A DNA stretch of 60,187 nt from Moritella sp. PE36 (GTDB lineage Bacteria; Pseudomonadota; Gammaproteobacteria; Enterobacterales; Moritellaceae), in contig NZ_ABCQ01000024.1 of assembly GCF_000170855.1 (NCBI RefSeq), positions 1 through 60,187 of the forward strand, written 5' to 3'. A program made the translations under genes and the position numbers. Positions 37,452 to 45,200 of this stretch are shown in pieces. The notes under the pieces are model-generated. The model saw only the letters and a program-made list of their open reading frames with translations. It did no database searches and had not been told where the DNA came from. How positions within the stretch are numbered: the first letter of the stretch is position 1; every line of letters starts with the position of its first letter.

Positions 37452-37484
37452 AAAAAGTCTTCTATTCTAAGAGGACTTTTTTTT
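37451..37484 (+). promoter_or_regulatory. transcription attenuator in the pyrBI leader
   Basis: A 9-bp hairpin (AAGTCTTCT with AGAGGACTT, one wobble pair), extendable by four A-T pairs, followed by eight T's. It lies 65 nt before pyrB and directly after a leader reading frame. Known for E. coli pyrBI: low UTP stalls RNA polymerase, the ribosome catches up and the terminator cannot form. Confidence 0.7.
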
Positions 37485-37548
37485 ACCTGTTTTTCACAAA
37501 AATAGGTGATTACATTTATAACTGTATCGAAATAAGGCAGGAGATAGC

Positions 37549-38478
37549 ATGAATAATACTTTGTTTAGAAAGCATATAATTTCCATTCCAGAGTTCAGTA
37601 GATATGACCTGGAACTCATTGTGGATACTGCTAGAAAGCTCAAAGCAGACCCCAGCCCAACACTACTGAAAAATAAAGTTATCGCGAGTTGCTTTTTCGA
37701 ACCATCAACGCGAACACGTTTATCATTTGAAACCGCCGTACAAAGGTTAGGTGGTACCATTATTGGTTTTGACAATGCTGGTAATACTTCATTAGCGAGG
37801 AAAGGCGAAACATTATCTGACTCAGTACAAGTCATCGCCTCCTATGTGGATGCCTTTATTATGCGTCATCCACAAGAGGGTGCAGCGCGTTTGGCGTCAG
37901 AATTTTCGAATGGCGTACCGGTCATTAATGGTGGTGACGGTTCTAATCAGCATCCGACACAAACCTTACTCGATTTATTCAGTATTTATGAGACACAGGG
38001 TTCCCTCGATAATCTAAATATAGCCTTTGTTGGTGATCTCAAATACGGTAGAACCGTACACTCACTCACCCAAGCTCTGGCTAAATTTAATAACACAAAA
38101 TTCTTCTTTATTTCACCCGATATCTTAGCAATGCCTGATTATATACTGCAAGAATTACGCGATGCAGGTATCGAATACAGTTTACACAGTGATATTGAAA
38201 ATGTGGTAGAGGAACTTGATGTGCTGTATATGACTCGGGTTCAAAAAGAGCGCTTTGACGAATCAGAATATGCGCACATGAAAGCAGCATTCATTCTGAC
38301 TGCCGATATGCTAAAAAATGCGCGAGATAACCTTAAAGTGCTACATCCTTTACCACGTATTGATGAGATCACTGTCGAGGTAGACAAAACCAAACATGCT
38401 TACTACTTTCAGCAAGCTGAAAATGGTGTTTATGCGCGCGAAGCGCTACTTGCTCTTGTCCTTAATGAACAGTTTTAA
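37549..38478 (+). CDS. pyrB: aspartate carbamoyltransferase catalytic subunit
   Basis: Condenses carbamoyl phosphate and aspartate, committing carbamoyl phosphate to pyrimidine synthesis. The 309-residue subunit has the carbamoyl-phosphate motif PSTRTR (52-57), [30 protein letters not shown] and HPLPRIDEI. pyrI follows after 15 nt, so the enzyme should form the allosteric c6r6 complex. Expression is probably set by the leader attenuator upstream. Confidence 0.97.
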   Translation: MNNTLFRKHIISIPEFSRYDLELIVDTARKLKADPSPTLLKNKVIASCFFEPSTRTRLSFETAVQRLGGTIIGFDNAGNTSLARKGETLSDSVQVIASYVDAFIMRHPQEGAARLASEFSNGVPVINGGDGSNQHPTQTLLDLFSIYETQGSLDNLNIAFVGDLKYGRTVHSLTQALAKFNNTKFFFISPDILAMPDYILQELRDAGIEYSLHSDIENVVEELDVLYMTRVQKERFDESEYAHMKAAFILTADMLKNARDNLKVLHPLPRIDEITVEVDKTKHAYYFQQAENGVYAREALLALVLNEQF

Positions 38479-38493
38479 TTAGGAGAAAACCAG

Positions 38494-38958
38494 ATGATTA
38501 CAAAAAACCAATTGCAAGTTGAAGCAATTAAAAATGGTTCTGTTATTGACCATATCCCTGCAACTTTAGGGATAAAAATATTAAAACTATTCAACCTAGA
38601 AGCTTCAAATCAAAGGGTTACCATAGGTCTAAATTTGCCATCATCAGCACTTGGTCATAAAGATTTAATTAAAATAGAAAATGTATTTCTCAATGAAGAT
38701 CAAGCCAACCAGTTAGCATTGTATGCTCCCCATGCGACAGTAAACCAAATCGAAAACTATGAGGTTTCAAAAAAATTGAAACTAGCTTTACCTCATGAAA
38801 TCACAGCTGTGTTTGCTTGTCCAAATAGTAATTGTATTACTCATAATGAACCCGTAGATAGCCACTTTGCTGTTGTGGCAAGTCATGAGACCGTACAATT
38901 AAAATGTAAGTATTGTGAGAAAGTATTCTCACGTAAAATCATGACTGAATGTAACTAA
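38494..38958 (+). CDS. pyrI: aspartate carbamoyltransferase regulatory subunit
   Basis: The 154-residue regulatory chain binds CTP/ATP in its N-terminal domain ([15 protein letters not shown]) and docks to PyrB through a zinc domain whose four cysteines are visible as CPNSNC and CKYC. AGGAG lies 7 nt upstream of the ATG. Second gene of pyrBI. The usual next gene in E. coli, ridA, is replaced here by an argR paralogue, and a triple-RidA gene lies 2.2 kb further on. Confidence 0.97.
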   Translation: MITKNQLQVEAIKNGSVIDHIPATLGIKILKLFNLEASNQRVTIGLNLPSSALGHKDLIKIENVFLNEDQANQLALYAPHATVNQIENYEVSKKLKLALPHEITAVFACPNSNCITHNEPVDSHFAVVASHETVQLKCKYCEKVFSRKIMTECN

Positions 38959-38971
38959 AAACATTTCGATG

Positions 38972-39008
38972 ATAATCCTGTAAAAGAAGACATTTACGGG
39001 ATTATTTG
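38972..39008 (+). terminator. terminator of pyrBI
   Basis: A 13-bp stem (ATAATCCTGTAAA with TTTACGGGATTAT, one wobble pair, 8-nt loop). The T-tract is short. Confidence 0.75.
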
Positions 39009-39111
39009 CTCACCAAATACTATATATCCCACATAATACTAATAACTTAATAGACTTAACCTAAAAAAGAATATCTAATTATAGGTACCAGATAAGTCCA
39101 TCGAGGTATGA

Positions 39112-39606
39112 ATGAATAACACTGAACAATCTACCACCTGTCATTGCGACATAACCGATGCATGTATAAATCTTCTAAAAATAGAGCGATTTCATACTCA
39201 GGATGATATTCGTCAACGGCTAATTAAGCTTGGCTATCATCATATTAATCAATCTACAGTATCGAGAATGTTATCGCGTTTGAATGTAATCAAAGTAACT
39301 GACGCTTACGGTAAAAAAATATACCGCTTACCATGTGAAGATAAATCGCGACATATCGATGTGTCTGTATCAACCAAGATTGAATTTATCACACATAACC
39401 AGTCCGTTGTCGTCATAAAAACGCCTCCCGGTTGTGCTCAACTCATTGCTCGTGTACTTGATCTGAGCCCACACCCCGAAATATTAGGGGCGGTAGCAGG
39501 TAATGATATGGTTATGGTTGCGCCTAAAAGCATCAATCGAATCGAAGACTGTGAGCACGTTGTTAGACTACTCCTTGGGCAACCAAATACTGAATCAATA
39601 AACTAA
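39112..39606 (+). CDS. argR: ArgR-family arginine repressor paralogue
   Basis: A 164-residue ArgR-type regulator. The N-terminal winged helix contains INQSTVSRMLSRL (45-57). The C-terminal domain has VVVIKTPPGCAQLIARVLD, which forms the hexamer, and the arginine loop AGND (129-132). E. coli ArgR has two consecutive aspartates there; the first is Asn131 here, so ligand response may be altered. Its place between pyrBI and the arc genes suggests it controls the ADI locus. Whether a second, biosynthetic ArgR exists cannot be seen. Confidence 0.85.
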   Translation: MNNTEQSTTCHCDITDACINLLKIERFHTQDDIRQRLIKLGYHHINQSTVSRMLSRLNVIKVTDAYGKKIYRLPCEDKSRHIDVSVSTKIEFITHNQSVVVIKTPPGCAQLIARVLDLSPHPEILGAVAGNDMVMVAPKSINRIEDCEHVVRLLLGQPNTESIN

Positions 39607-39693
39607 CTATCTTTATTGATTCATGTGATTAATCTAATAGCTCTTTCTAAAAATAATATTTAGACTAATAATTTAGCTGAACGGATTTACGCT

Positions 39694-40443
39694 ATGTTTA
39701 ATCTATTGACTTCGACTCTGGCTTCACAAACCCGCTTATGGGCAGGTACCAAAGCGGCAAAAACCACGATTAATGATCAAGATCCGTTAATCATGTATGA
39801 CAACGAAGCCGACCCACTTTGTCGCTTAGTACGTGAAGCAATTTCCGAATTGAATCTGGATGTGCTTATTATTCCTTGCCCAAAAGGCGGAGTGCGTCAC
39901 AAGCAACAACTGCAAGAAATGTACAGTACAGATAAAATTCCATTCTTAATTGATAAAAACACTCAGACCATCTTAAATTCAGCGTCTGAGATCATCAGTT
40001 ATTTATACAAGCATTATGGTAATTGCAGTGCACCTATTCGTTTACGCGCGAATATTTTTAATTACGCCACTTCCACTAGCGCATCGCTAATCCGCTGGAA
40101 TGCCGGCAAAACCAAAAAACCAGCATTAGAGCCAACCGACCCACTGGTATTATACAGTTTTGAAAGTAGCCCTTATTCACGCCCTGTTCGTGAGACGTTA
40201 TGTGAATTAGAACTGCCATATTTATTGGTGAATTTAGGTAAGCAGCAATTTGGTGAGCTCGGCCCTGCAACAAGACGCTTAAGTCCAGGTGAATATAGCC
40301 CATTGCCAGAAACCAAGCGCAGCGCATTTTTGGCTGAGCACGGCACAGTACAAGTCCCATTCTTAAAAGATCCTAATACCGATGTGGATATGTTTGAGTC
40401 AAAAGCAATAGTGAAATATCTCATTACGACTTACGCAATCTAG
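39694..40443 (+). CDS. tandem GST-N/glutaredoxin-like protein
   Basis: A 249-residue protein with two thioredoxin-fold glutathione-S-transferase N-terminal domains in tandem (about 30-112 and 145-249) and no GST C-terminal helical domain. Each has the strand-loop-helix start (LIMYDNEADPLCRLVREAISEL; LVLYSFESSPYSRPVRETLCEL), the cis-Pro region (IPFL, VPFL) and an SxAI/SKAIVxYL-type end. The CxxC of glutaredoxins is missing; only a single cysteine (DPLC) is in domain 1. Substrate unknown. A broken second copy lies at 42620-43273, after the triple-RidA gene. Confidence 0.82.
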   Translation: MFNLLTSTLASQTRLWAGTKAAKTTINDQDPLIMYDNEADPLCRLVREAISELNLDVLIIPCPKGGVRHKQQLQEMYSTDKIPFLIDKNTQTILNSASEIISYLYKHYGNCSAPIRLRANIFNYATSTSASLIRWNAGKTKKPALEPTDPLVLYSFESSPYSRPVRETLCELELPYLLVNLGKQQFGELGPATRRLSPGEYSPLPETKRSAFLAEHGTVQVPFLKDPNTDVDMFESKAIVKYLITTYAI

Positions 40444-40461
40444 GTTAATGTAGTCCAATTA

Positions 40462-40493
40462 TTAGCATGTATAACAATTGATATACATGCTAA
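40462..40493. terminator. hairpin after the tandem GST-N gene
   Basis: A perfect 11-bp stem (TTAGCATGTAT/ATACATGCTAA, 10-nt loop) without a T-run. Confidence 0.5.
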
Positions 40494-41029
40494 CAACAGC
40501 TCAAACATAGATAACACCCCCCACTTTAAATCCAAGATTACACACGCCATTACCAATGGTAAATGCCGTTTTAAAGCACATCTTCAAGTTAAGTGCAGAC
40601 ATGCTGATTTTCTGAATAGGTGAATAGGTGAATAGGTGAATAGGTGAATAGGTGAATAGCTAGTCATCTATAAATTTCCACATACTGTGAAGGATAAGTA
40701 CTATATTTTCCTGTTAATTGACTAATTTAAGGCTTTATCCCGCCCCCCTGTCAAATAGCCTCTCGCGTAAAAATATGATCCAGTTAGCAAATCATTAAAA
40801 ACAAAAATGTACTACTTTATGTATATATACGCAGTTAACCTGCATAATATTTAGCAATTTAAGTTATTAACCTAACAATAACAAATTTGTACAATATCAA
40901 ATTTAATAGAATCAATAATTTAAATAACAATGCCGTATTTATACTGCTATAAGGCCATAATAAAAACATTAGCACGCATAATAAAACACTTCAAAATCAA
41001 TTAGATACAAATTACCAAATAATTCACTT
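40494..41029. other. intergenic region upstream of the triple-RidA gene
   Basis: No gene. It contains the 8-bp tandem repeat at 40613 and, from 40777, a diverged copy of the arcA upstream region including a TGCATAATATTT motif at 40841-40855. Confidence 0.6.
40613..40660. repeat. 8-bp tandem repeat (TGAATAGG), six units
   Basis: Five perfect TGAATAGG units and a sixth with a final C. It is intergenic and not in a reading frame; copy number could vary by slippage. Confidence 0.95.
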
Positions 41030-41071
41030 TGTGATTAAGTTCAAAGATTGTTCATCCCTATTACGTATACT
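41030..41071 (+). promoter_or_regulatory. predicted CRP-dependent class II promoter of the triple-RidA gene
   Basis: CRP-like site TGTGA-N6-TCAAA (41030-41045) with -10 TATACT (41066-41071) at the same 20-bp spacing as at arcA. The leader to the start codon would be about 45 nt. Confidence 0.62.
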
Positions 41072-41120
41072 CGAGCCAACAACATCGAACTATAATCATA
41101 TCAAATAGGATAAATATCAT

Positions 41121-42359
41121 ATGAATAACGTCATCATAAAAGCGTCAAGAAACACAGAAACTGCACCTCAAAATACAGCATCAACACAAACTGTCGCTTT
41201 TTCTCATTACAATAATATTTCAGCGCAATTACCAGTAGATCCTAACACGGGTGAAATTGTAGTGGGTAATATAAAAGATCAGGTAAAGCAGTGCTTAACG
41301 AATATTAAAGCGATTATAGAAAGTACTGACCATGTGATGGACGATGTAATTAAACTCACTATCTTCCTGAAGAATATCTCAGATATGGACGCTGTAGACG
41401 AAGTTTATGCGTCATTCTTTCAAAGCTACCTTCCAACACGGACAACAGTAGCAATAGCAGCTTTACCTTTGAATGACGCTTTAGTACAAATTGAAGCCCT
41501 GATTTCCAACGGTGAAGGTACAGCGCCACAAGCTCCCTGCGCACTTATAAAACTGGCAAGAAATACAGAAAATGCGCCAATAAGTACAACCTCGACACAA
41601 ACTGTAGCTTTTTCTCATTACAACAATATTTCATCGCAATTACCTATCGATGCAAAAACAGGTGTATTGGTAGCAGGTGGTGTAAAAGAGCAGGCTGCAC
41701 AGTGTTTAAACAACATCAAAGCCATTTTAGAAAGTATCAATCATGATATGAGCGATATAGTTAAAACCACTATATTCCTTAAAAACATCGCAGATGTTGA
41801 AGTTGTAAACGACGTTTGTGCCACGTTTTTTCCAAACTATGTTCCTGCACGAACAGTAGTTAATGCAGCAGCTTTACCGATGGATGCTTTAGTACAAATT
41901 GATACATCGATATCACACGGAGATGGTACCCCGCCACAACTTCCTGAAGACACTCGCTTTCTAGTTATAGAAGCAAGCAACACAGAAAATGCACCAACAA
42001 TGCCATGTTCACACACAGTCGCGTTTTCTCATTACAACCATATTGCAGGTCAATTACCTTTAGATCCAAAAACCAATGCAATGGTATCTGGAGATGTGAA
42101 AGCACAGGCTACGCAATGCTTAAACAACATTAAAGCAATTCTAGAAAGTGTTGACCACGTTATGGATGATGTCGTTAAAGTTAATATCCAACTTACAAAT
42201 ATTGAAGACATTGATGCTGTAGATGAAATTTACACAGCATTCTTTAACAGCGATCTTCCTGCAAGAACCATAGTTGGCGTTTCAGCTATCCCGATGGATG
42301 CATTGGTGCAAATTGATGCCGTTGTTTCTAACGCTGAAAGTACACCGCCACAAGCTTAA
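41121..42359 (+). CDS. single-chain protein with three tandem RidA domains
   Basis: A 412-residue protein made of three consecutive RidA (YjgF/YER057c/UK114) domains, about 1-136, 140-272 and 279-412. Free RidA is a homotrimer of about 130-residue subunits with active sites at the interfaces, so this chain could fold as a built-in trimer. The imine-binding arginine of RidA (Arg105 in E. coli) is kept in all repeats (R107, R244, R382). The position of Glu120 is glutamine in all three (Q123, Q259, Q397). The repeats share FSHYNxI, QCLxNIKAI and ALVQI. RidA hydrolyses reactive enamines/imines; the substrate here is unknown. Confidence 0.88.
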   Translation: MNNVIIKASRNTETAPQNTASTQTVAFSHYNNISAQLPVDPNTGEIVVGNIKDQVKQCLTNIKAIIESTDHVMDDVIKLTIFLKNISDMDAVDEVYASFFQSYLPTRTTVAIAALPLNDALVQIEALISNGEGTAPQAPCALIKLARNTENAPISTTSTQTVAFSHYNNISSQLPIDAKTGVLVAGGVKEQAAQCLNNIKAILESINHDMSDIVKTTIFLKNIADVEVVNDVCATFFPNYVPARTVVNAAALPMDALVQIDTSISHGDGTPPQLPEDTRFLVIEASNTENAPTMPCSHTVAFSHYNHIAGQLPLDPKTNAMVSGDVKAQATQCLNNIKAILESVDHVMDDVVKVNIQLTNIEDIDAVDEIYTAFFNSDLPARTIVGVSAIPMDALVQIDAVVSNAESTPPQA

Positions 42360-42619
42360 CAGGCATTTAATTGCCGCTGAATAATAATGCAATTACGATA
42401 AATTGAATGCTGCTTACAAAGAGAGAGTCAGTCTCTATTATTGGCTTGAGGTGAGAGTCTGGAAAGGATTCTAGATTCACCGTCTATCTCAAGATTAATG
42501 TTTCCATCAAGCCTATCCAATGAATATCAACTACTCTGCAGTTTGAAACCAAACCTCACTTTAAGCTTTTTCAATGTAAAGTATCTTTGTAATCAACCGA
42601 AATTTAAAATAAAAAATAC
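42360..42619. other. intergenic region between triple-RidA and the pseudogene
   Basis: 260 nt without a credible gene. An inverted repeat (TAATTGC/GCAATTA, about 42367-42396) lies just after the triple-RidA stop. Confidence 0.45.
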
Positions 42620-43273
42620 GTTAATTATGTATGACAACGAAGCCCGCCCAATGTGTAGCTTAGTACGTGAAGCGATTTCAGAATTGAATTTAGATGTGCT
42701 TATTATTCCTTGTCCAAAAGGTGGAGAGCGTCATAAGCAACAGCTACGAGAAATGTATAGCACAGATAAATTCCGTTCCTGAACGATAAAAATACCCAGA
42801 CCATCTTAAATTCAACGTCAAAGATCATCGACTATTTATACAAACATTACGCCAATAGCAGTGCGCCGATCCGATTACGCGCTAATATTTTTAATTATGT
42901 CACTTCAACCAGTGCCTCACTGAACCGTTGGAACGCGGGTAAAACCAAAAAACCGGCATTAGAACCAACTGATCCATTAGTATTATATAGCTTTGAAAGT
43001 AGCCCTTATTCTCGCCCTGTCCGGGAGACGTTATGTTAATTAGAGCTGCCGTATTTGTTGATCAATTTAGGTAAACAACAATTTGGCGAACTCGGCCCGG
43101 CTACCCAGCGTCTCAATCCAGGTGAATACACGCAGTTACCAGAAACCAAACGTAGTACATTTTTCCGAAAACGGCACAGTGCAAGTGTCGTTCTTGAAAG
43201 ATCCAAACACGATGTTGATATGTTTGAGTCAAAAGCGATCGTGAAGTATTTAATTACGACGTTTGCACTTTAG
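42620..43273 (+). pseudogene. decayed copy of the tandem GST-N gene
   Basis: Co-linear with the intact gene at 39694-40443 from LIMYDNEA to SKAIVKYLITT. It has lost the first 30 codons. One A is missing from a run near 42768, giving a TGA at 42780. A nonsense TAA stands at 43037-43039 (TGT-GAA became TGT-TAA), and at least two further indels lie between 43160 and 43210. Many third positions differ from the intact copy, so the duplication is not recent. Confidence 0.9.
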
Positions 43274-43972
43274 ATTATCTAAATTAAACTAACATTAATA
43301 AGTCAGGTACAACGATTTACCTGACTATCACCAAGCAAATACCCTTCAATAAAGTATGTCACAAACAATAATTCGTTAGACTTAAATTTTCGTTTTTTAG
43401 AACATTTCATGACTCGCTTCATAATCACCAACTACAATTTTTTGACACTAAATTAAGCTATTTTGTCGTAGCTAAAATAAAGATGATAATTGACTCTAAT
43501 CGTGTTGCCCATCATGTTGATTTTATTATATTTATGTACACAAGATGTTTTTTAGAGCCTCGTCACAGAAAATCAGGCTCCATTCGAGCATCATCCTTCG
43601 TCTCTTAGTCATAAATGAACACATTCGAGCATTATCTTCATGATATTGTCCATAAATGAGTGTTTTACCATTTAAAATGGTTCTTTAAAATCATAATTAC
43701 GTTGAACATAGAGGTTATAAACATTTGGTATTTTCAAGCCCAAAGAGCACATAGTATCTTTACCTAAGAAGCAAAGAGAGTTCAGTAATAAGCTCTTTGG
43801 ACTATTGAAAATTCGGCAACGGCATAAAGACTTCGCTTTATTTAGTCCACAAATGAAAGGCTAAACATTGTGGCCTTTTATACATAAATTATATTCAGGA
43901 ATTAACAAGTACTGCTCTTGCTGAACCGAATTATTTTCAGTTTGATCAGCCTAAAACAACAAGGGATAACAA
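43274..43972. other. intergenic region upstream of glpQ
   Basis: About 700 nt with no gene. A hairpin (AGTCAGGTA/TACCTGACT, 43301-43326) follows the pseudogene; a GAGCCT/AGGCTC inverted repeat occurs near 43555-43580, and a 41-bp direct repeat starts at 43581. No clear glpQ promoter was found. Confidence 0.5.
43581..43662. repeat. two imperfect 41-bp direct repeats
   Basis: Two adjacent units begin CATTCGAGCAT and end CATAAATGA; the middle is diverged. Only two copies, not a CRISPR-type array. Confidence 0.75.
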
Positions 43973-45067
43973 ATGAAAAAACAGCTTATTACTGCCGCCA
44001 TATTGGTCGGTATGGCAGGCTCTGTGTTCGCAGCTAATGATAAAATTGTAATTGCCCACCGTGGTGCCAGTGGTTATCTTCCGGAGCATACGCTTGAAGC
44101 GTATTCAGCGGCATATTTTATGGGGGCAGACTACATTGAACAAGATGTGGTGATGACCAAAGATAACAAATTGGTCATATTGCATGATCATACACTGGAT
44201 CGTACCACAGATGTTATGGCTAAGTTCCCAAGTCGTTACCGTGTGGTTGATGGCGATAAACGCTGGTTTGCCATTGATTTTACCTTAGCTGAAATTAAAA
44301 CATTGCGTGTCACAGAAGGCTTTAAAATCCCTGATAATTCTGAAAAAAATCAGATTAAAGATCTGACTCAGGCTGGTTTCCCTCAGCGCTTCCCGCTGTG
44401 GAAATCAAATTTTGAAATAGCCACATTTGCAGAAGCCATTGAGCTGATCCAAGGGCTAAACAAATCAACTCAGCGTAATGTTGGTATTTACCCTGAAATC
44501 AAAGCCCCTTGGCTACACCGCAGTGAAGGCAAAGACATTTCGAAAGCCGTATTGACGATGCTAAAAGCATATGGTTATGATTCAATTGATGATCAAGTGT
44601 ATGTACAGTGTTTCGATCCTATTGAAAACAAGCGTATTGCGAACGTTCTTATGCCAGAGTTGAAAATTGACCTGAAAGTTATTCAGCTGATGGCAGAGAC
44701 AAGCTGGAATGAAACCATGGTTCAGAATAAGCAGGGGAAATTTGAACCGTATAACTATGACTGGATGTTTAAGCCAGGGGCAATGGCCGAGGTTGCAAAG
44801 TATGCAGATGGTATCGGACCTTGGAAGCCTATGCTGGTTGATGATAAATCAACCTATGACAATATTATTGTTAAACCATTAATGAAAGAAGCTAAAATAG
44901 CCGGTTTAGAAGTACACCCGTACACATTCCGTGCAGATAATGGTCGGACGCCTGCTTATGCAAAAGACTTTGATGATATGTTGGATGTATTCTATAACAA
45001 AGTCGGTGTTGACGGGGTGTTTACTGACTTTACAGATAAAGCAGTGAAATTTCTCAATAAGCAATAA
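43973..45067 (+). CDS. glpQ: periplasmic glycerophosphodiester phosphodiesterase GlpQ
   Basis: Splits deacylated phospholipid head-groups to glycerol-3-phosphate and an alcohol. The 364-residue protein has a Sec signal peptide (ending SVFAA) and the GDPD motifs IAHRGASGYLPEHT and EQDVVMTKDNKLVILHDHTLDRTT, with the catalytic histidines and metal-binding glutamates. Length matches E. coli GlpQ. The usual partner glpT is not adjacent. A GGGAT site precedes the ATG. Confidence 0.95.
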   Translation: MKKQLITAAILVGMAGSVFAANDKIVIAHRGASGYLPEHTLEAYSAAYFMGADYIEQDVVMTKDNKLVILHDHTLDRTTDVMAKFPSRYRVVDGDKRWFAIDFTLAEIKTLRVTEGFKIPDNSEKNQIKDLTQAGFPQRFPLWKSNFEIATFAEAIELIQGLNKSTQRNVGIYPEIKAPWLHRSEGKDISKAVLTMLKAYGYDSIDDQVYVQCFDPIENKRIANVLMPELKIDLKVIQLMAETSWNETMVQNKQGKFEPYNYDWMFKPGAMAEVAKYADGIGPWKPMLVDDKSTYDNIIVKPLMKEAKIAGLEVHPYTFRADNGRTPAYAKDFDDMLDVFYNKVGVDGVFTDFTDKAVKFLNKQ

Positions 45068-45130
45068 TTTAAACTGTATTTACAAACGTAGCCAAGATTA
45101 CCAAATGTAATACTACACTGTAAATTAAAT

Positions 45131-45168
45131 AAAAAAGCCCGGTAAACATCATCATGTTTACCGGGCTT
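45131..45168 (-). terminator. ilvC terminator (also between glpQ and ilvC)
   Basis: A perfect 15-bp stem (AAGCCCGGTAAACAT/ATGTTTACCGGGCTT, 4-nt loop) followed by six T's on the minus strand. Confidence 0.93.
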
Positions 45169-45200
45169 AGCAACTTACACCATGATGATCACATCAGGTA

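Noticed and set aside
39624-39640. TGTGATTAAT upstream of the tandem GST-N gene as a third CRP site
   Set aside because: Only one half-site and no -10 at the right distance; not enough to call.
42498-42619. Upstream part of the reading frame leading into the GST-N pseudogene
   Set aside because: It has no similarity to the intact gene's N-terminus and no ribosome site; it is chance extension of the decayed copy.
40613-43662. Tandem 8-bp and 41-bp repeats as CRISPR
   Set aside because: Units are too short or only two in number, without spacers of constant length and no cas genes.
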